A stretch of 32,017 nt of DNA from Phycisphaerae bacterium (lineage in GTDB: Bacteria; Planctomycetota; Phycisphaerae; UBA1845; Fen-1342): contig JAJVHV010000049.1 in the NCBI GenBank assembly GCA_022072445.1, positions 1 through 32,017 of the forward strand, given 5' to 3'. This document shows positions 7,620-16,286 of this stretch, in pieces; the first letter of the stretch is position 1, and each line of letters starts with the position of its first letter. The translations under genes and the position numbers were made by a program. A model generated the notes under the pieces. The model was given only the letters and a program-made list of their open reading frames with translations, ran no database searches and had not been told where the DNA came from.

Positions 7620-9071
7620 ATGGACGTCTGCCGTGAATGCGAACTGCTGCTGACCCGCCGGCAACTCTTCGGCCGGGCCGCGGCCGGCGTGGGGACCGCG
7701 GCGCTGGCTTCGCTGCTGAATCCGGCCATGTCGCTGGCGAGCGGCATCGCGGGGCCACATCCCGGCGCGCCGCACTTTGCGCCGCGCGCCAAGCGCGTCA
7801 TCTATCTGTTCATGTCGGGCGGGCCGTCGCAGATGGATCTGTTCGACTACAAGCCGAAGATGGGCGAGCTGCATGGGCAGGACCTGCCCAAATCGGTGCG
7901 GATGGGGCAGCGCATCACGGGCATGACCTCGAACCAGGCGCGGCTGCAACTGCTCGGGTCGCCGTTTCGTTTCGCCCAGTACGGCCGCTCCGGCGCCTGG
8001 ATCAGCGAGCTGCTGCCGCACACGGCGCAGGTCGCCGACGAAATCGCCATCATTCGCAGCGTGAACACCGAGGCGATCAACCACGACCCGGCGATCACGT
8101 ACATCACGACCGGGAGCCAGCAGCCCGGCCGCCCCAGCATGGGGGCGTGGCTGAGCTACGGCCTGGGCAACGACAACGCCGATCTGCCGGCGTTCGTCGT
8201 CTTCATCTCGATCGGCACCGGCCGGCCCGACGATCAGCCTCTGTTTGACCGGCTGTGGGCCAGCGGCTTTCTGCCGTCGAATCACCAGGGCGTGAAGTTC
8301 CGCGGCTCGGGCGATCGCGTGCTGTATCTGTCCGATCCGCCCGGCGTCTCGCGCGGCGCGCGGCGCGACATGCTCGACGGCGTCGCCCGCCTTAATAACA
8401 TCGCGGCCCGCACGTTCGGCGACCCCGAGATCAACACGCGCATCGCGCAGTACGAAATGGCCTATCGCATGCAGATGTCGGTGCCGGAGCTGGCCGACCT
8501 GAGCGACGAGCCCGAGTCGACCTTCGAGCTCTACGGGCCCGACTCGCGCAAGCCCGGCTCGTTCGCGTCGAACTGCCTGATGGCCCGACGGCTGGCGGAG
8601 CGCGGCGTGCGCTTCATTCAGCTTTTCCACCGCGGCTGGGACCAGCACTTCAACCTCGACAAGGCCCTGCGGCTGCAATGTCGCGACGTCGATCAGCCTT
8701 CCGCCGCCCTGCTGCTCGACCTCAAGCAGCGCGGCATGCTCGACGACACGCTGGTGATCTGGGGCGGCGAGTTCGGCCGCACGGTCTACTGCCAGGGGGC
8801 CGTGGACGACCCGAACCATGGCCGCGACCACCACGGGCGTAGCTTCAGCATGTGGTTGGCCGGCGGGGGCATTCGCGGAGGCATCGTGCACGGCGCAACC
8901 GACGACTTCTCATACAACATCGCCGAGAATCCGGTGCACGTCCACGACCTGAACGCCACCATCCTCCATTGCCTCGGCATGAACCACGAAAAGCTCACGT
9001 TCCGCTATCAGGGACGAGATTTCCGCCTGACCGACGTGCACGGCAACGTTGTTCCGGCCTTGTTGGCGTAG
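7620..9071 (+). CDS. DUF1501 family protein, Tat-exported
   Basis: The 483-residue protein opens with a twin-arginine signal ([20 protein letters not shown], residues about 10-30), so export in a folded state is expected. The mature part shows DUF1501 hallmarks: [63 protein letters not shown] and [25 protein letters not shown]. The His/Asp-rich motifs place it near the alkaline phosphatase/sulfatase fold, so metal-dependent hydrolysis of a phosphate or sulfate ester is plausible but unproven. The ATG at 7620 follows AAAGGAG, which lies in the end of the upstream PSCyt1 gene; the two genes are six bases apart and almost certainly cotranscribed. Such pairs occur in tens of copies in many planctomycete genomes, probably as matched sets for different substrates. 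The start and length are typical. Confidence 0.93.
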   Translation: MDVCRECELLLTRRQLFGRAAAGVGTAALASLLNPAMSLASGIAGPHPGAPHFAPRAKRVIYLFMSGGPSQMDLFDYKPKMGELHGQDLPKSVRMGQRITGMTSNQARLQLLGSPFRFAQYGRSGAWISELLPHTAQVADEIAIIRSVNTEAINHDPAITYITTGSQQPGRPSMGAWLSYGLGNDNADLPAFVVFISIGTGRPDDQPLFDRLWASGFLPSNHQGVKFRGSGDRVLYLSDPPGVSRGARRDMLDGVARLNNIAARTFGDPEINTRIAQYEMAYRMQMSVPELADLSDEPESTFELYGPDSRKPGSFASNCLMARRLAERGVRFIQLFHRGWDQHFNLDKALRLQCRDVDQPSAALLLDLKQRGMLDDTLVIWGGEFGRTVYCQGAVDDPNHGRDHHGRSFSMWLAGGGIRGGIVHGATDDFSYNIAENPVHVHDLNATILHCLGMNHEKLTFRYQGRDFRLTDVHGNVVPALLA

Positions 9072-9080
9072 CCCCGCCCG

Positions 9081-10133
9081 TCAGTCGATCCGCGCCCAGA
9101 TCGAGCGCGATAGGTCGTCGTCACCCGCGAAGTCCGCCGGCAGCTCCGGCCGCTCCACCGCCTCGACGCGCCGCCCTGCCCCCGCCGCGCGGAGCGCTCG
9201 CTCCAGCCAGCGCGGCTCAAGCGTGCGCTGATTGGCCGATAGCAGGACGAGCGCGCCGCGCTCGCAGACCGCCAGCACATCGGCCAGAAGGTGCGGCAGG
9301 TCGCGCTGCAACATCCAGACGCGGCCGGCGCCGGCGGCGCGGGCAAACGTCGGCGGATCGACAATCACCAGGTCGTAGCGCCGCTCCCGCCGGCCGGCGC
9401 GCCGCACGAAGTCCCGCGCGTCGTCCCCAAGGAAGCTGTGCGCGGTGAGTTCCAGTCCGTTCGCGGCGAAGTTCTCGCGCCCCCACGCCAACGCCTTGCG
9501 CGAGACGTCGACACTCGTCGTCGCCGCCGCACCTCCGACCGCCGCCACGGCCGAAAACGAGCACGTATAGCTGAACAGATTCAACACGCGGCGGCCGGCG
9601 GCGCGTTGCGCGACGCGCCGGCGATTGTCGCGCTGATCGAGAAACACGCCCGCCAGCAGCCCGTCATACGGCCGCGCCACCAGACGAACGCCGTTCTCGA
9701 CAATCGTGACGTTCGGCGCCGCCGCGACGCCGATCCAGGGCTCGGCCGCCGACATGGCCGCCCGCTGCTGCGGCGTGATCGTGCCGCGATGCGGCGGGTA
9801 CCACTTGCGATAGACGCTGCTGGCCCGCAACGCGTCGGCGGCATAAGCGCAGGCGTCGCGCGCTTCGGACTCCGACATCGCCAGCCGCTCGGCGTGAAGC
9901 TGGGCGATCAGCACCGGTCCGAAGCGCTCGATGATCAAACCGGGCAGATCGTCGGCGGCGCCATTGACGACGCGGCACGCGGTGCAGTCGAAGTCCGCCA
10001 GCAGATGCGCCCGCCGGCGGATCGCGGCGTCGATCCGGCTCCGGATTGAATGCGCGGCGCGTGGCGCGGCGGCAGCCGGCTGCGCGGCGTTCTGGCCGAC
10101 AGCGCGCCGCGAGCGCGTCCGGCGGCTAATCAA
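9081..10133 (-). CDS. RlmI-like class I SAM-dependent methyltransferase
   Basis: The 350-residue protein matches the RlmI/RlmK-type RNA methyltransferase fold. It has an EEHD-like N-terminal half (LPGLIIERFGPVLIAQLHAE; SSVYRKW), the AGVFLDQRDNRR motif (161-172), SAM motif I VLNLFSYTCSFSAVAAVGGA, VDVSRKAL, GDDARDFV and motif IV VDPPTF (258-263). E. coli RlmI makes m5C1962 in 23S rRNA. Two differences stand out: there is no room for an N-terminal PUA domain, and the position that carries a Cys (SCS-type motif) in RlmI reads LLSANQRT here. The RNA target or chemistry may therefore differ. The start is TTG at 10133, overlapping the end of the usp gene by eight bases with GAGAAGGA upstream; a later start is possible, as the first 30 residues are low-complexity. 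It is convergent with the DUF1501 gene. Confidence 0.82.
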   Translation of the reverse strand: MISRRTRSRRAVGQNAAQPAAAAPRAAHSIRSRIDAAIRRRAHLLADFDCTACRVVNGAADDLPGLIIERFGPVLIAQLHAERLAMSESEARDACAYAADALRASSVYRKWYPPHRGTITPQQRAAMSAAEPWIGVAAAPNVTIVENGVRLVARPYDGLLAGVFLDQRDNRRRVAQRAAGRRVLNLFSYTCSFSAVAAVGGAAATTSVDVSRKALAWGRENFAANGLELTAHSFLGDDARDFVRRAGRRERRYDLVIVDPPTFARAAGAGRVWMLQRDLPHLLADVLAVCERGALVLLSANQRTLEPRWLERALRAAGAGRRVEAVERPELPADFAGDDDLSRSIWARID

Positions 10134-10599
10134 TGATGAAGTCCTTCTCGTCGACTTTGACCGTCAGAACGGGACAGGGCGCGTGGCGCACGATCTGCTC
10201 GGCGAGGCTTCCGAGCAGCACGTGTTTGAGGCCGGTGTGGCCGTGGGTAGCGACGATGATGAGGTCGATGTGCTGCTCGCGGGCGTAGTCGCACACGCCC
10301 ATCCACGGGTTTCCGACGAAGGCCTTGAGCTGAATGGTCTGGTCGCCGTCAAAGTGCTCGTCGATCACCTTCTTGAGCGTCCGAAATCCAAAGGCCACCA
10401 CGTCCGCTTCGGGCGCCGCGACCGGAATATCCGCCGGCAGCATGACCGACACGTCGGCGCTGTACGGCGGCGGGACGACGTGAATGACGTGTAATTCTGA
10501 GTCGAACACCTCGCGAAAACCGCGTGCGTAGCGGCCGGCCTGGAGCGACAGTGTCGAAAAATCCGTCGGCCACAGGATCTTCTTGGGACTGACCACCAT
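10126..10599 (-). CDS. Universal stress protein (UspA family)
   Basis: The 157-residue single-domain protein starts at ATG 10599 with AAGGAG eight bases upstream. A longer open frame upstream is not coding. The fold markers are KKILWPTDFS at the N-terminus, HVIHVVPPP at the end of strand 2, and the nucleotide-binding loop ATHGHTGLKHVLLGSLAEQIVRHAPCPVL, which fits the G-2x-G-9x-G(S/T) pattern of ATP-binding UspA proteins. These are cytoplasmic dimers that bind ATP and support survival under stress or energy limitation. The next gene, the RlmI-like methyltransferase, overlaps its stop, so the two are probably cotranscribed. Upstream lies a 279-base divergent gap. Confidence 0.93.
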   Translation of the reverse strand: MVVSPKKILWPTDFSTLSLQAGRYARGFREVFDSELHVIHVVPPPYSADVSVMLPADIPVAAPEADVVAFGFRTLKKVIDEHFDGDQTIQLKAFVGNPWMGVCDYAREQHIDLIIVATHGHTGLKHVLLGSLAEQIVRHAPCPVLTVKVDEKDFIID

Positions 10600-10669
10600 G
10601 TCGAGGCTCCTTCTGGACGACACTGACAGGCACCCGCTCCGCTGACATCGGCAGGCTTCCGGTCTGCCG

Positions 10670-10690
10670 GAGCGGGCCGCCGGCCCGCTC
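10670..10690. repeat. Perfect palindrome in the usp/secretin divergent gap
   Basis: GAGCGGGCCG-c-CGGCCCGCTC is a 10+1+10 perfect inverted repeat. A weaker hairpin (GGCAG...CTGCC) lies directly to its left. Between divergent genes it cannot be an ordinary terminator for either. It may be an operator or another small interspersed repeat. No gene is seen in 10600-10878. Confidence 0.4.
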
Positions 10691-10878
10691 AATCCGCTCC
10701 ATGAGATTCTATCGCCAGGCGACGCGACCCGGACACGCCGTGCGCCCGCTCCCGGCCGTGCAAGGTCTGCGCGTCCGGTTCCGGCACGCGGGCGCCGCAT
10801 CCGGTTGGTGCCGATAAAGGAGCGGTCGACCACCTGCCGCCGATGCCGACGGCCGTGATTCAAGGATGATGACGGCGT

Positions 10879-12681
10879 ATGGGCCGATTTCTGACGAGCA
10901 CCTGCGGAATACTGGTGATTGTACTTCACGCCGCAAGCAACGCGGTCGCTCAGGCGCCGCCGGCGTCGCCGGCGGCGGCGGAGCCCGAGTCGACGGAGTA
11001 CCAGGACCGGGTGGACGTGGGCGCCGACGGCCGGCTCGACATCCGTTTTCGCGAGCTCGACCTGGCGGTGGCGCTGGAGCTGCTCAGCGAGCAGACGCAG
11101 CGGAACATCATCATCACGAACGGGGTGAAGGGGACGGTCAGCACCATCCTGCGGCGCGTCACGTTCGACGAAGCGCTCCGCATGATTCTGGTTTCCAATG
11201 GGCTGACGTACGAGGATCGCGACGGCGTCATCATTGTGCGGAATGAGCCTCCGCCGGCTCCGCAAACCGACCGGGCCGGCGACGTGATGCGCGTCTTCAG
11301 GCTGAAGTACGTCACCGCGGCCGACGCCGAATTGTTCATCAAGCCACTGCTGCCGGAAGGTTGCATCGCGACGCGCACCGCGCCGCCGCAGGTGGGCGTG
11401 AAGCCCGACAAGGAGAATGCGGGCGGCGTGAGCCCGGCGGGCGAGGAGCTGCTGATCGTGCTGGGGCCGCCCGCGGTGGTGGAGCGCGTCGCCGCGGCGC
11501 TGGCGGAATTCGACGTGCCGCCGCGGCAGGTGCTGATTGAGGCGACGATTCTGCGTGCGACACTCAATGAGCAGAACGCTCTGGGGATCGATTTCAATAC
11601 GCTGGCGGGGATCGACCTGCGCTCGCTGGACGCGAGCAGTCCGGGCATTACGCGCGTCACGGTGGGCAACCTGCCGGATCGCGAATTCGACAACGTCAGC
11701 TCGACGGTGCGGACGGATTTCAACCAGTTGCTGCCGAATGGCGGACTGACGTTCGGGATCATCGCCAACCAGGTGGCGGCGTTCATCCGGGCGCTGGAGC
11801 AGACCACCGACGTGGTGGTGATGGCCAACCCGAAGGTGCTGGCGCTTAACAAGCAGCGCGGCGAGATCATCGTCGGGCGGCGCGACGGATATCTCACGAC
11901 GACGGTAACCGAGACGGCGGCGGTGCAGACGGTCGAGTTCCTGGAGACGGGCACCAAGTTGCTGTTCCGGCCGTTCATCATGGGCGAAGACCGCATCCGC
12001 GTGGAAATCCACCCCGAAGACAGCAACGGCGGCTTGACGCCGGCAAACCTGCCGTTTCAGGAAACAACCGAGGCGACCAGCAACGTCGTGATCCGCAACG
12101 GTCACACGATCGTGATCGGCGGGCTGTTTCGCGAGCGGACGCAGGCGGGCAGCAGCCGCGTGCCTTACCTGGGGAGCATTCCGATCTTCAAGCACCTGTT
12201 CGGCGTGGAGCAGGACCAGACCACGCGGGAAGAGGTCATCATTCTGCTCACGGTTCACATTCTGCGCGAGAGTGCATCAGAGGCGGCGGCATTCGACGAA
12301 TTGAGGCAGGACGTGGAGCGCGTCCGAGTGGGGATGCGGCGCGGACTGCTGGGAAACGGCCGGGAGCGCCTGGCCGACGCGCACTATCACTGGGCCGTGG
12401 AGCATCTGCGGCGCGGCGACGCGAACTCTGCCCTCTTTGACGCGCGCGTCGCGGCAGACCTGAGCCCGACGATGCTCGACGCCCAGAAGTTGATCGAGCG
12501 GCTGACCGGCGAGCGGGCTTCGACGTCGGAGATGCTCCGCATGCGGGCGTTCGTCGACGAACTGCTGCGCGCGGACGCCGGACTGTCGCCGCGGCCCACG
12601 CTTGGTCGGCCCGACGTGGAGCGCTTGCTGCGCGATTTGCCAGCGGCCGAATCAGATGCGGCGGAGACGGACGAACCATGA
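10879..12681 (+). CDS. Short secretin (type II/type IV pilus-type outer-membrane channel)
   Basis: The 600-residue protein has a signal peptide (TCGILVIVLHAASNAVAQA). An STN/N0-like domain follows (DIRFRELDLAVALELLSEQT...NIIITNGVKGTVSTILRRVTFDEALRMIL, about 55-120), then one N1-like region with MRVFRLKYVTAADAELFIKPLL (about 135-220). The secretin core starts at PPRQVLIEATILRA and has the hallmark VIGGLFRERTQAGSSRVPYLGSIPIFKHLFG, ending EEVIILLTVHIL (about 230-460). After the core comes an unusual helical tail of about 140 residues with a TPR-like stretch (ALFDARVAADLSPTMLDAQKLIERL). Secretins form gated rings in the outer membrane. The first strong Shine-Dalgarno (AAGGA) lies about 12 bases before ATG. 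The downstream TPR lipoprotein overlaps by ATGA and is a candidate pilotin or assembly partner. ATPase, inner-membrane and pseudopilin genes are not nearby, so the system it serves is unknown. Confidence 0.9.
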   Translation: MGRFLTSTCGILVIVLHAASNAVAQAPPASPAAAEPESTEYQDRVDVGADGRLDIRFRELDLAVALELLSEQTQRNIIITNGVKGTVSTILRRVTFDEALRMILVSNGLTYEDRDGVIIVRNEPPPAPQTDRAGDVMRVFRLKYVTAADAELFIKPLLPEGCIATRTAPPQVGVKPDKENAGGVSPAGEELLIVLGPPAVVERVAAALAEFDVPPRQVLIEATILRATLNEQNALGIDFNTLAGIDLRSLDASSPGITRVTVGNLPDREFDNVSSTVRTDFNQLLPNGGLTFGIIANQVAAFIRALEQTTDVVVMANPKVLALNKQRGEIIVGRRDGYLTTTVTETAAVQTVEFLETGTKLLFRPFIMGEDRIRVEIHPEDSNGGLTPANLPFQETTEATSNVVIRNGHTIVIGGLFRERTQAGSSRVPYLGSIPIFKHLFGVEQDQTTREEVIILLTVHILRESASEAAAFDELRQDVERVRVGMRRGLLGNGRERLADAHYHWAVEHLRRGDANSALFDARVAADLSPTMLDAQKLIERLTGERASTSEMLRMRAFVDELLRADAGLSPRPTLGRPDVERLLRDLPAAESDAAETDEP

Positions 12682-13916
12682 AGCGCGCTGACGAGCTGAT
12701 CTGGCGAGGCGGCGTTGGTCGCCGCCTCCGCTCCCTGACGGTCGCGGCTCTGGCGGTCTGCGTGCCGGCGCTGCTCGTCGCCTTTGCGGCGGGGTGCGCC
12801 GAACGCGACAACAAGGTGCGCGAGCAGACCTCGCAAACGTGGAACGCCTACCGGGCGGCGGTGAAGTCGGAACTGGCCAGCGACGAACTCCGCAGCGGCA
12901 ACACCGAGCAGGCGCTCGAGCTGGCGCGCGAGGCGGGAGCCCTGTCGCCGGACAATCCCGCGCACGCGGCGCTGCTGGCGCGGACGTATCTGGCGCGGGC
13001 CGACTTCAGCGCGGCGCGGCGAATTCTGGAGCTGGCCGTCGCCATGGCGCCCGCCGAGGCGAATCTGCACTATCTGCTGGGCATTGTGCACGAGCGTGAT
13101 GCGCGCTGGTCGCAGGCGCGCGACTGCTACGGACGGTCAGCGGAATTGGAACCGGCCAATCTGGACTATCTCGTCGCTGCTGCCACCGCCGCGGCGCGCG
13201 TGGACGGTCCGGATGCGGCGCTCGAGTTGCTCGGAGCGCGCGGAGAGGAGTTCGACGATCAGCCGGTGTATCACGCGGCGCGGGCCGAGCTGGCGCGAGC
13301 CGCCGGGCGCCTGACGGACGCGTGTGCCGCGTATGAGCGAATGTTGGCGCTGGGGGCCGGCGATCGAACGACGCGCGAGTCGCTGGCGCTGCTCTACCAC
13401 GCGCTTGGCCGCGACGCAGACGCGCTGACGTATCTGACATCGCTGCGGCTTGACGCTCAGCAGGCCGCGCTGCCGCTGGCGCTGGCCTACGCCCGCAGCC
13501 TGCTCGCGACGCAGCAGACCATCTCGGCACTGGACTGGCTGTCCGCGATCGCGCAGCGCCACCCCGAGCACGCCGAGGTCTGGCTGCTTACGGCGCAGGC
13601 CCGCGTGGCGTGCGGCGATTGGGACCGCGCCGTCGAGGCGGGCCAGCGGGCCGCGGCACTCTCGCCGCGCTCGCCCGACGCGCACTCGCTGCTGGCGGCG
13701 CTGTATCTCTCGCGCGGAGACGTGGGCGCGGCGGCGACGGCGGCGGCGGCGGCGGTCGATTGCGATCCGCGGAACGCGGCGGCCTACAGCCTGCTCGGAC
13801 GCGCCTACGAACGGCGCGGCGATCGGAGCACCGCGCTGGAGATGTATCGCACCGCGGTGCGGCTGGCCCCGGATCAGCCGCTGGCGATCGAGTTGTTGCG
13901 CCAGGCCGAGCGCTGA
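12678..13916 (+). CDS. TPR-repeat lipoprotein, translationally coupled to the secretin
   Basis: The 412-residue protein starts in the ATGA overlap with the secretin stop. Its signal segment ends in a lipobox-like sequence (LLVAFAAGC, Cys40), so it is probably a membrane-anchored lipoprotein. The rest is about eight or nine tetratricopeptide repeats, for example NPAHAALLARTYLARADFSA, PEHAEVWLLTAQARVACGDW and NAAAYSLLGRAYERRGDRST, giving a superhelical protein-binding scaffold. TPR lipoproteins such as PilF/PilW and TadD help assemble secretins, and the coupled translation supports that role here by inference. An alanine run (near residue 360) is encoded by a GCG-repeat tract at 13729-13757, a possible slippage site. 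It ends six bases from the convergent ftsW stop, with no visible terminator between. Confidence 0.85.
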   Translation: MKRADELIWRGGVGRRLRSLTVAALAVCVPALLVAFAAGCAERDNKVREQTSQTWNAYRAAVKSELASDELRSGNTEQALELAREAGALSPDNPAHAALLARTYLARADFSAARRILELAVAMAPAEANLHYLLGIVHERDARWSQARDCYGRSAELEPANLDYLVAAATAAARVDGPDAALELLGARGEEFDDQPVYHAARAELARAAGRLTDACAAYERMLALGAGDRTTRESLALLYHALGRDADALTYLTSLRLDAQQAALPLALAYARSLLATQQTISALDWLSAIAQRHPEHAEVWLLTAQARVACGDWDRAVEAGQRAAALSPRSPDAHSLLAALYLSRGDVGAAATAAAAAVDCDPRNAAAYSLLGRAYERRGDRSTALEMYRTAVRLAPDQPLAIELLRQAER

Positions 13917-13922
13917 ACGGAG

Positions 13923-15110
13923 TCAGGCGCCGCGCGGTGCAGACTCGGACCGTCCGCAGGCGGCCAGCAGACCCGCGGCCAGGCAAAGGAACATCAGGCC
14001 CGATCCGCCGGCTGAAACGAAGGGCAGAGAGATACCCTTGGTCGGCACCGCACCCGTCACGACGGCGATGTTGATTGCGGCCTGAAGGCAGATCACCATG
14101 GTCAGCCCGCCGGCCAGCAGCCGAGTGAAATCGTCGCGGCTCCGGCGCACGACGGTGAATCCGCGCCATAGCAGCGCCATGAACAACCCGCAGACGACGA
14201 TGCCGCCGACCACGCCCAGTTCTTCGCAGATGATGGCGAAGATGAAGTCGTTCTCGTCGTGCGGCACGTAGCCATACTTCTGCACGCCGTTGCCCAACCC
14301 GCGTCCCCACCAGCCGCCCGAGCCGATCGCAATCAGGGCCTGCGAGAGCTGGTAGCCCTCGCCGGCCGGATCGGGCGTTTCGGAGAGAAACGAGAGCAGG
14401 CGGCGGACGCGGTATTCCTTCGAGAAGATCAGGATCGAGGCCGCGGCGATGCCAAGCACGGCCGTGGCGCTGAGGTGCGTCACCCGCGCCCCGGCCATGA
14501 CGAGCATGGCGAAGGCGACCAGCCCCATCAGGGCCGCGGTGCCGAAATCCTCCAGACCGGTGAGCGCGATCAGGATTCCGGCGGTGCCGATCGCGGGCAG
14601 GTAGCCGGTCGCGAGCGCCCGAACCGGGACCCCGGGGCGCGCGAGCATCGCCGCCAGCCAGACGATCATCGCGACCTTGGCGAATTCGGACGGCTGGAAG
14701 GTCATTCCGCCGGGAAGGGAGAAGGCGCGCTGCGCGCCGAGCCGCGACTCGCCCAGGCCGGGAATCAGCACGGCCACGAGCAGGAGCAGCGCGAAGCCGG
14801 CGACGATCCCGGCTGGCAGCATGCCCCGGCGGCGCGTCCAGGCCCACGTGCGATGATCCAGGCCGGCGACGATCAGCATCACAATCAGCCCGAGCAGCGC
14901 GAAGGCTCCCTGCCGCAGCGGGGAATTCCACCACTGCGACCAGTCGATCGGCGCGGCGTCGGCGCGGACCGACGCCGAGTAGACCATCACCACGCCCAGC
15001 GCCATGAGCAGCCCGACGAGGAAGATGATCCACCCGTCGGCCGGTTCGCTGTCGAGCGGTTCGAGCTGTTGCGTACGGCTGGTCATGCGGACACCGGTCA
15101 GAGTCGTCAC
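13923..15110 (-). CDS. ftsW: FtsW, SEDS-family septal peptidoglycan glycosyltransferase
   Basis: The 395-residue polytopic membrane protein has about ten hydrophobic segments. The SEDS signature is clear: GGMTFQPSEFAKVAMIVWLA and GEGYQLSQALIAIGSGGWWGRGLGNGVQKYGY, then the catalytic-loop equivalent PHDENDFIFAIICEELG, and GISLPFVSAGGSGL near the end. FtsW polymerises lipid II into glycan strands at the division site together with FtsI. Assignment to FtsW rather than RodA rests on position in the dcw operon. The start is GTG at 15110, just after GAGGTGA that contains the mraY stop; an internal ATG at 15086 lacks a ribosome-binding site. The gene is last in the operon and follows mraY directly, without the murD that usually sits between them. 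Confidence 0.95.
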   Translation of the reverse strand: MTTLTGVRMTSRTQQLEPLDSEPADGWIIFLVGLLMALGVVMVYSASVRADAAPIDWSQWWNSPLRQGAFALLGLIVMLIVAGLDHRTWAWTRRRGMLPAGIVAGFALLLLVAVLIPGLGESRLGAQRAFSLPGGMTFQPSEFAKVAMIVWLAAMLARPGVPVRALATGYLPAIGTAGILIALTGLEDFGTAALMGLVAFAMLVMAGARVTHLSATAVLGIAAASILIFSKEYRVRRLLSFLSETPDPAGEGYQLSQALIAIGSGGWWGRGLGNGVQKYGYVPHDENDFIFAIICEELGVVGGIVVCGLFMALLWRGFTVVRRSRDDFTRLLAGGLTMVICLQAAINIAVVTGAVPTKGISLPFVSAGGSGLMFLCLAAGLLAACGRSESAPRGA

Positions 15111-15114
15111 GCGA

Positions 15115-16281
15115 TCACCTCAGCTTAAGCGTAGCCAGGGCGAAGGCGGCGAAGATGGCCGACAGCAGCCAGAAGCGCATGACGACCTGCGTCTCGGTCC
15201 AGCCGCCCAGGTGGAAATGATGATGGATGGGAGCCACGCGGAAAAGCCTCTTTCCGCCGGTGAGTTTGAAGTAGCCGACCTGAAGAATGACGGAAAGCGC
15301 CTCGATCACGAAGATCCCGCCAACCAGGACCAGCATGGATTCGAGCCGTGTCACGATCGCGACATAGCCCATCAGCCCGCCCAGCGGCAGCGACCCGGTG
15401 TCACCCATGAACACTTGTGCCGGGTAGCAGTTGTACCAGAGAAATCCCAGGCAGGCGCCGACCGTCGCGCCGCAGATAACGGAAAGCTCGGCCGTGCCGG
15501 GAATGTGAAATACGAGCAACTGCTTGGCGAGATCGGCGCTGCCCACCACCGCGGCCAGCACCATGAAGCCGAAAGCCGTCAGCACCATGCAGCCGCTGGC
15601 CAGACCGTCCATGCCGTCGGTGAGGTTGACGGCGTTCGACGTGCCGACGATCACCACGACGGCCAGGACGGCAAAGGCGGCGGTCGGCAGCAGGACGCCG
15701 TGATAATCGCCGATCTTCTCGCCCTTGTAGAAGGGTACGCTCAGCACGCGGTAGGCTGGGTTATAGGGTTTGCCGGGGTCGGTCCAACGGTCTTCGAGCG
15801 CCTTGGCGCGTCCCTCGCGCAAAGCGAACACAGCCAGCAGGGCGCCCAGGGCGATCTGAAAAACGAGCTTCTCCCACGTCCGCAAGCCGGTTCTCGTCCC
15901 AACGCGCCGCGACTTCGTCAGCTTCAACCAGTCGTCGGCTCCGCCGATGCACGCCAGCCACACGATGCAGAACATCGCCATGCGGACGTAGAAGTTCAGC
16001 AGATTCGCGAGCAGAAGAATCGTGGCCAGCACCGCGATGACGATCAGGACGCCGCCCATGGTCGGCGTGTCGGCCTTCTGGGCGGTCATGGCGTTGAGCT
16101 GGGCGTGGTCAAATTCGGGGCGGTCGCCGATTTTGAGGCGGCGCAGCGTGGCGATGGCCCGCGGTCCGAGCCACCAGACGATCAGAAAAGCGAAGATCAC
16201 CGCGAGCGTGCCGCGAAAAAGCGGACTGGCGTAGGCATAGGGCCGGTCACCGGTCAGCCAGACGAAGAAGTGATAGAGCAT
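15115..16281 (-). CDS. mraY: MraY, phospho-MurNAc-pentapeptide transferase
   Basis: The 388-residue integral membrane enzyme transfers phospho-MurNAc-pentapeptide from UDP to undecaprenyl phosphate, making lipid I on the inner face of the membrane. Family motifs are intact: KADTPTMGGVLI, the aspartate pair in CIGGADDWLKL, GTSNAVNLTDGMDGLASG, QVFMGDTGSLPLGGLMGY and APIHHHFHLGGWTETQVVMRFW. It is somewhat longer than the usual 350-360 residues because of a polar loop before the VLSVPFYKGEKIGDYHG segment. The start at 16281 lies five bases after the murF stop and its own stop sits four bases before the ftsW start, so it is inside a tight operon. Confidence 0.97.
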   Translation of the reverse strand: MLYHFFVWLTGDRPYAYASPLFRGTLAVIFAFLIVWWLGPRAIATLRRLKIGDRPEFDHAQLNAMTAQKADTPTMGGVLIVIAVLATILLLANLLNFYVRMAMFCIVWLACIGGADDWLKLTKSRRVGTRTGLRTWEKLVFQIALGALLAVFALREGRAKALEDRWTDPGKPYNPAYRVLSVPFYKGEKIGDYHGVLLPTAAFAVLAVVVIVGTSNAVNLTDGMDGLASGCMVLTAFGFMVLAAVVGSADLAKQLLVFHIPGTAELSVICGATVGACLGFLWYNCYPAQVFMGDTGSLPLGGLMGYVAIVTRLESMLVLVGGIFVIEALSVILQVGYFKLTGGKRLFRVAPIHHHFHLGGWTETQVVMRFWLLSAIFAAFALATLKLR

Positions 16282-16286
16282 GGGCG

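Noticed and set aside
7500-8891. 463-codon minus-strand frame opposite DUF1501
   Set aside because: No recognisable motif; DUF1501 on the plus strand has full-length family signatures and a Tat signal.
9061-9085. Terminator between the convergent DUF1501 and methyltransferase genes
   Set aside because: The gap is nine bases with no stem-loop.
10600-12258. Upstream extension of the universal stress protein frame to 710 codons
   Set aside because: The UspA domain begins exactly at ATG 10599 with a good ribosome-binding site, and the extension is antisense to the secretin.
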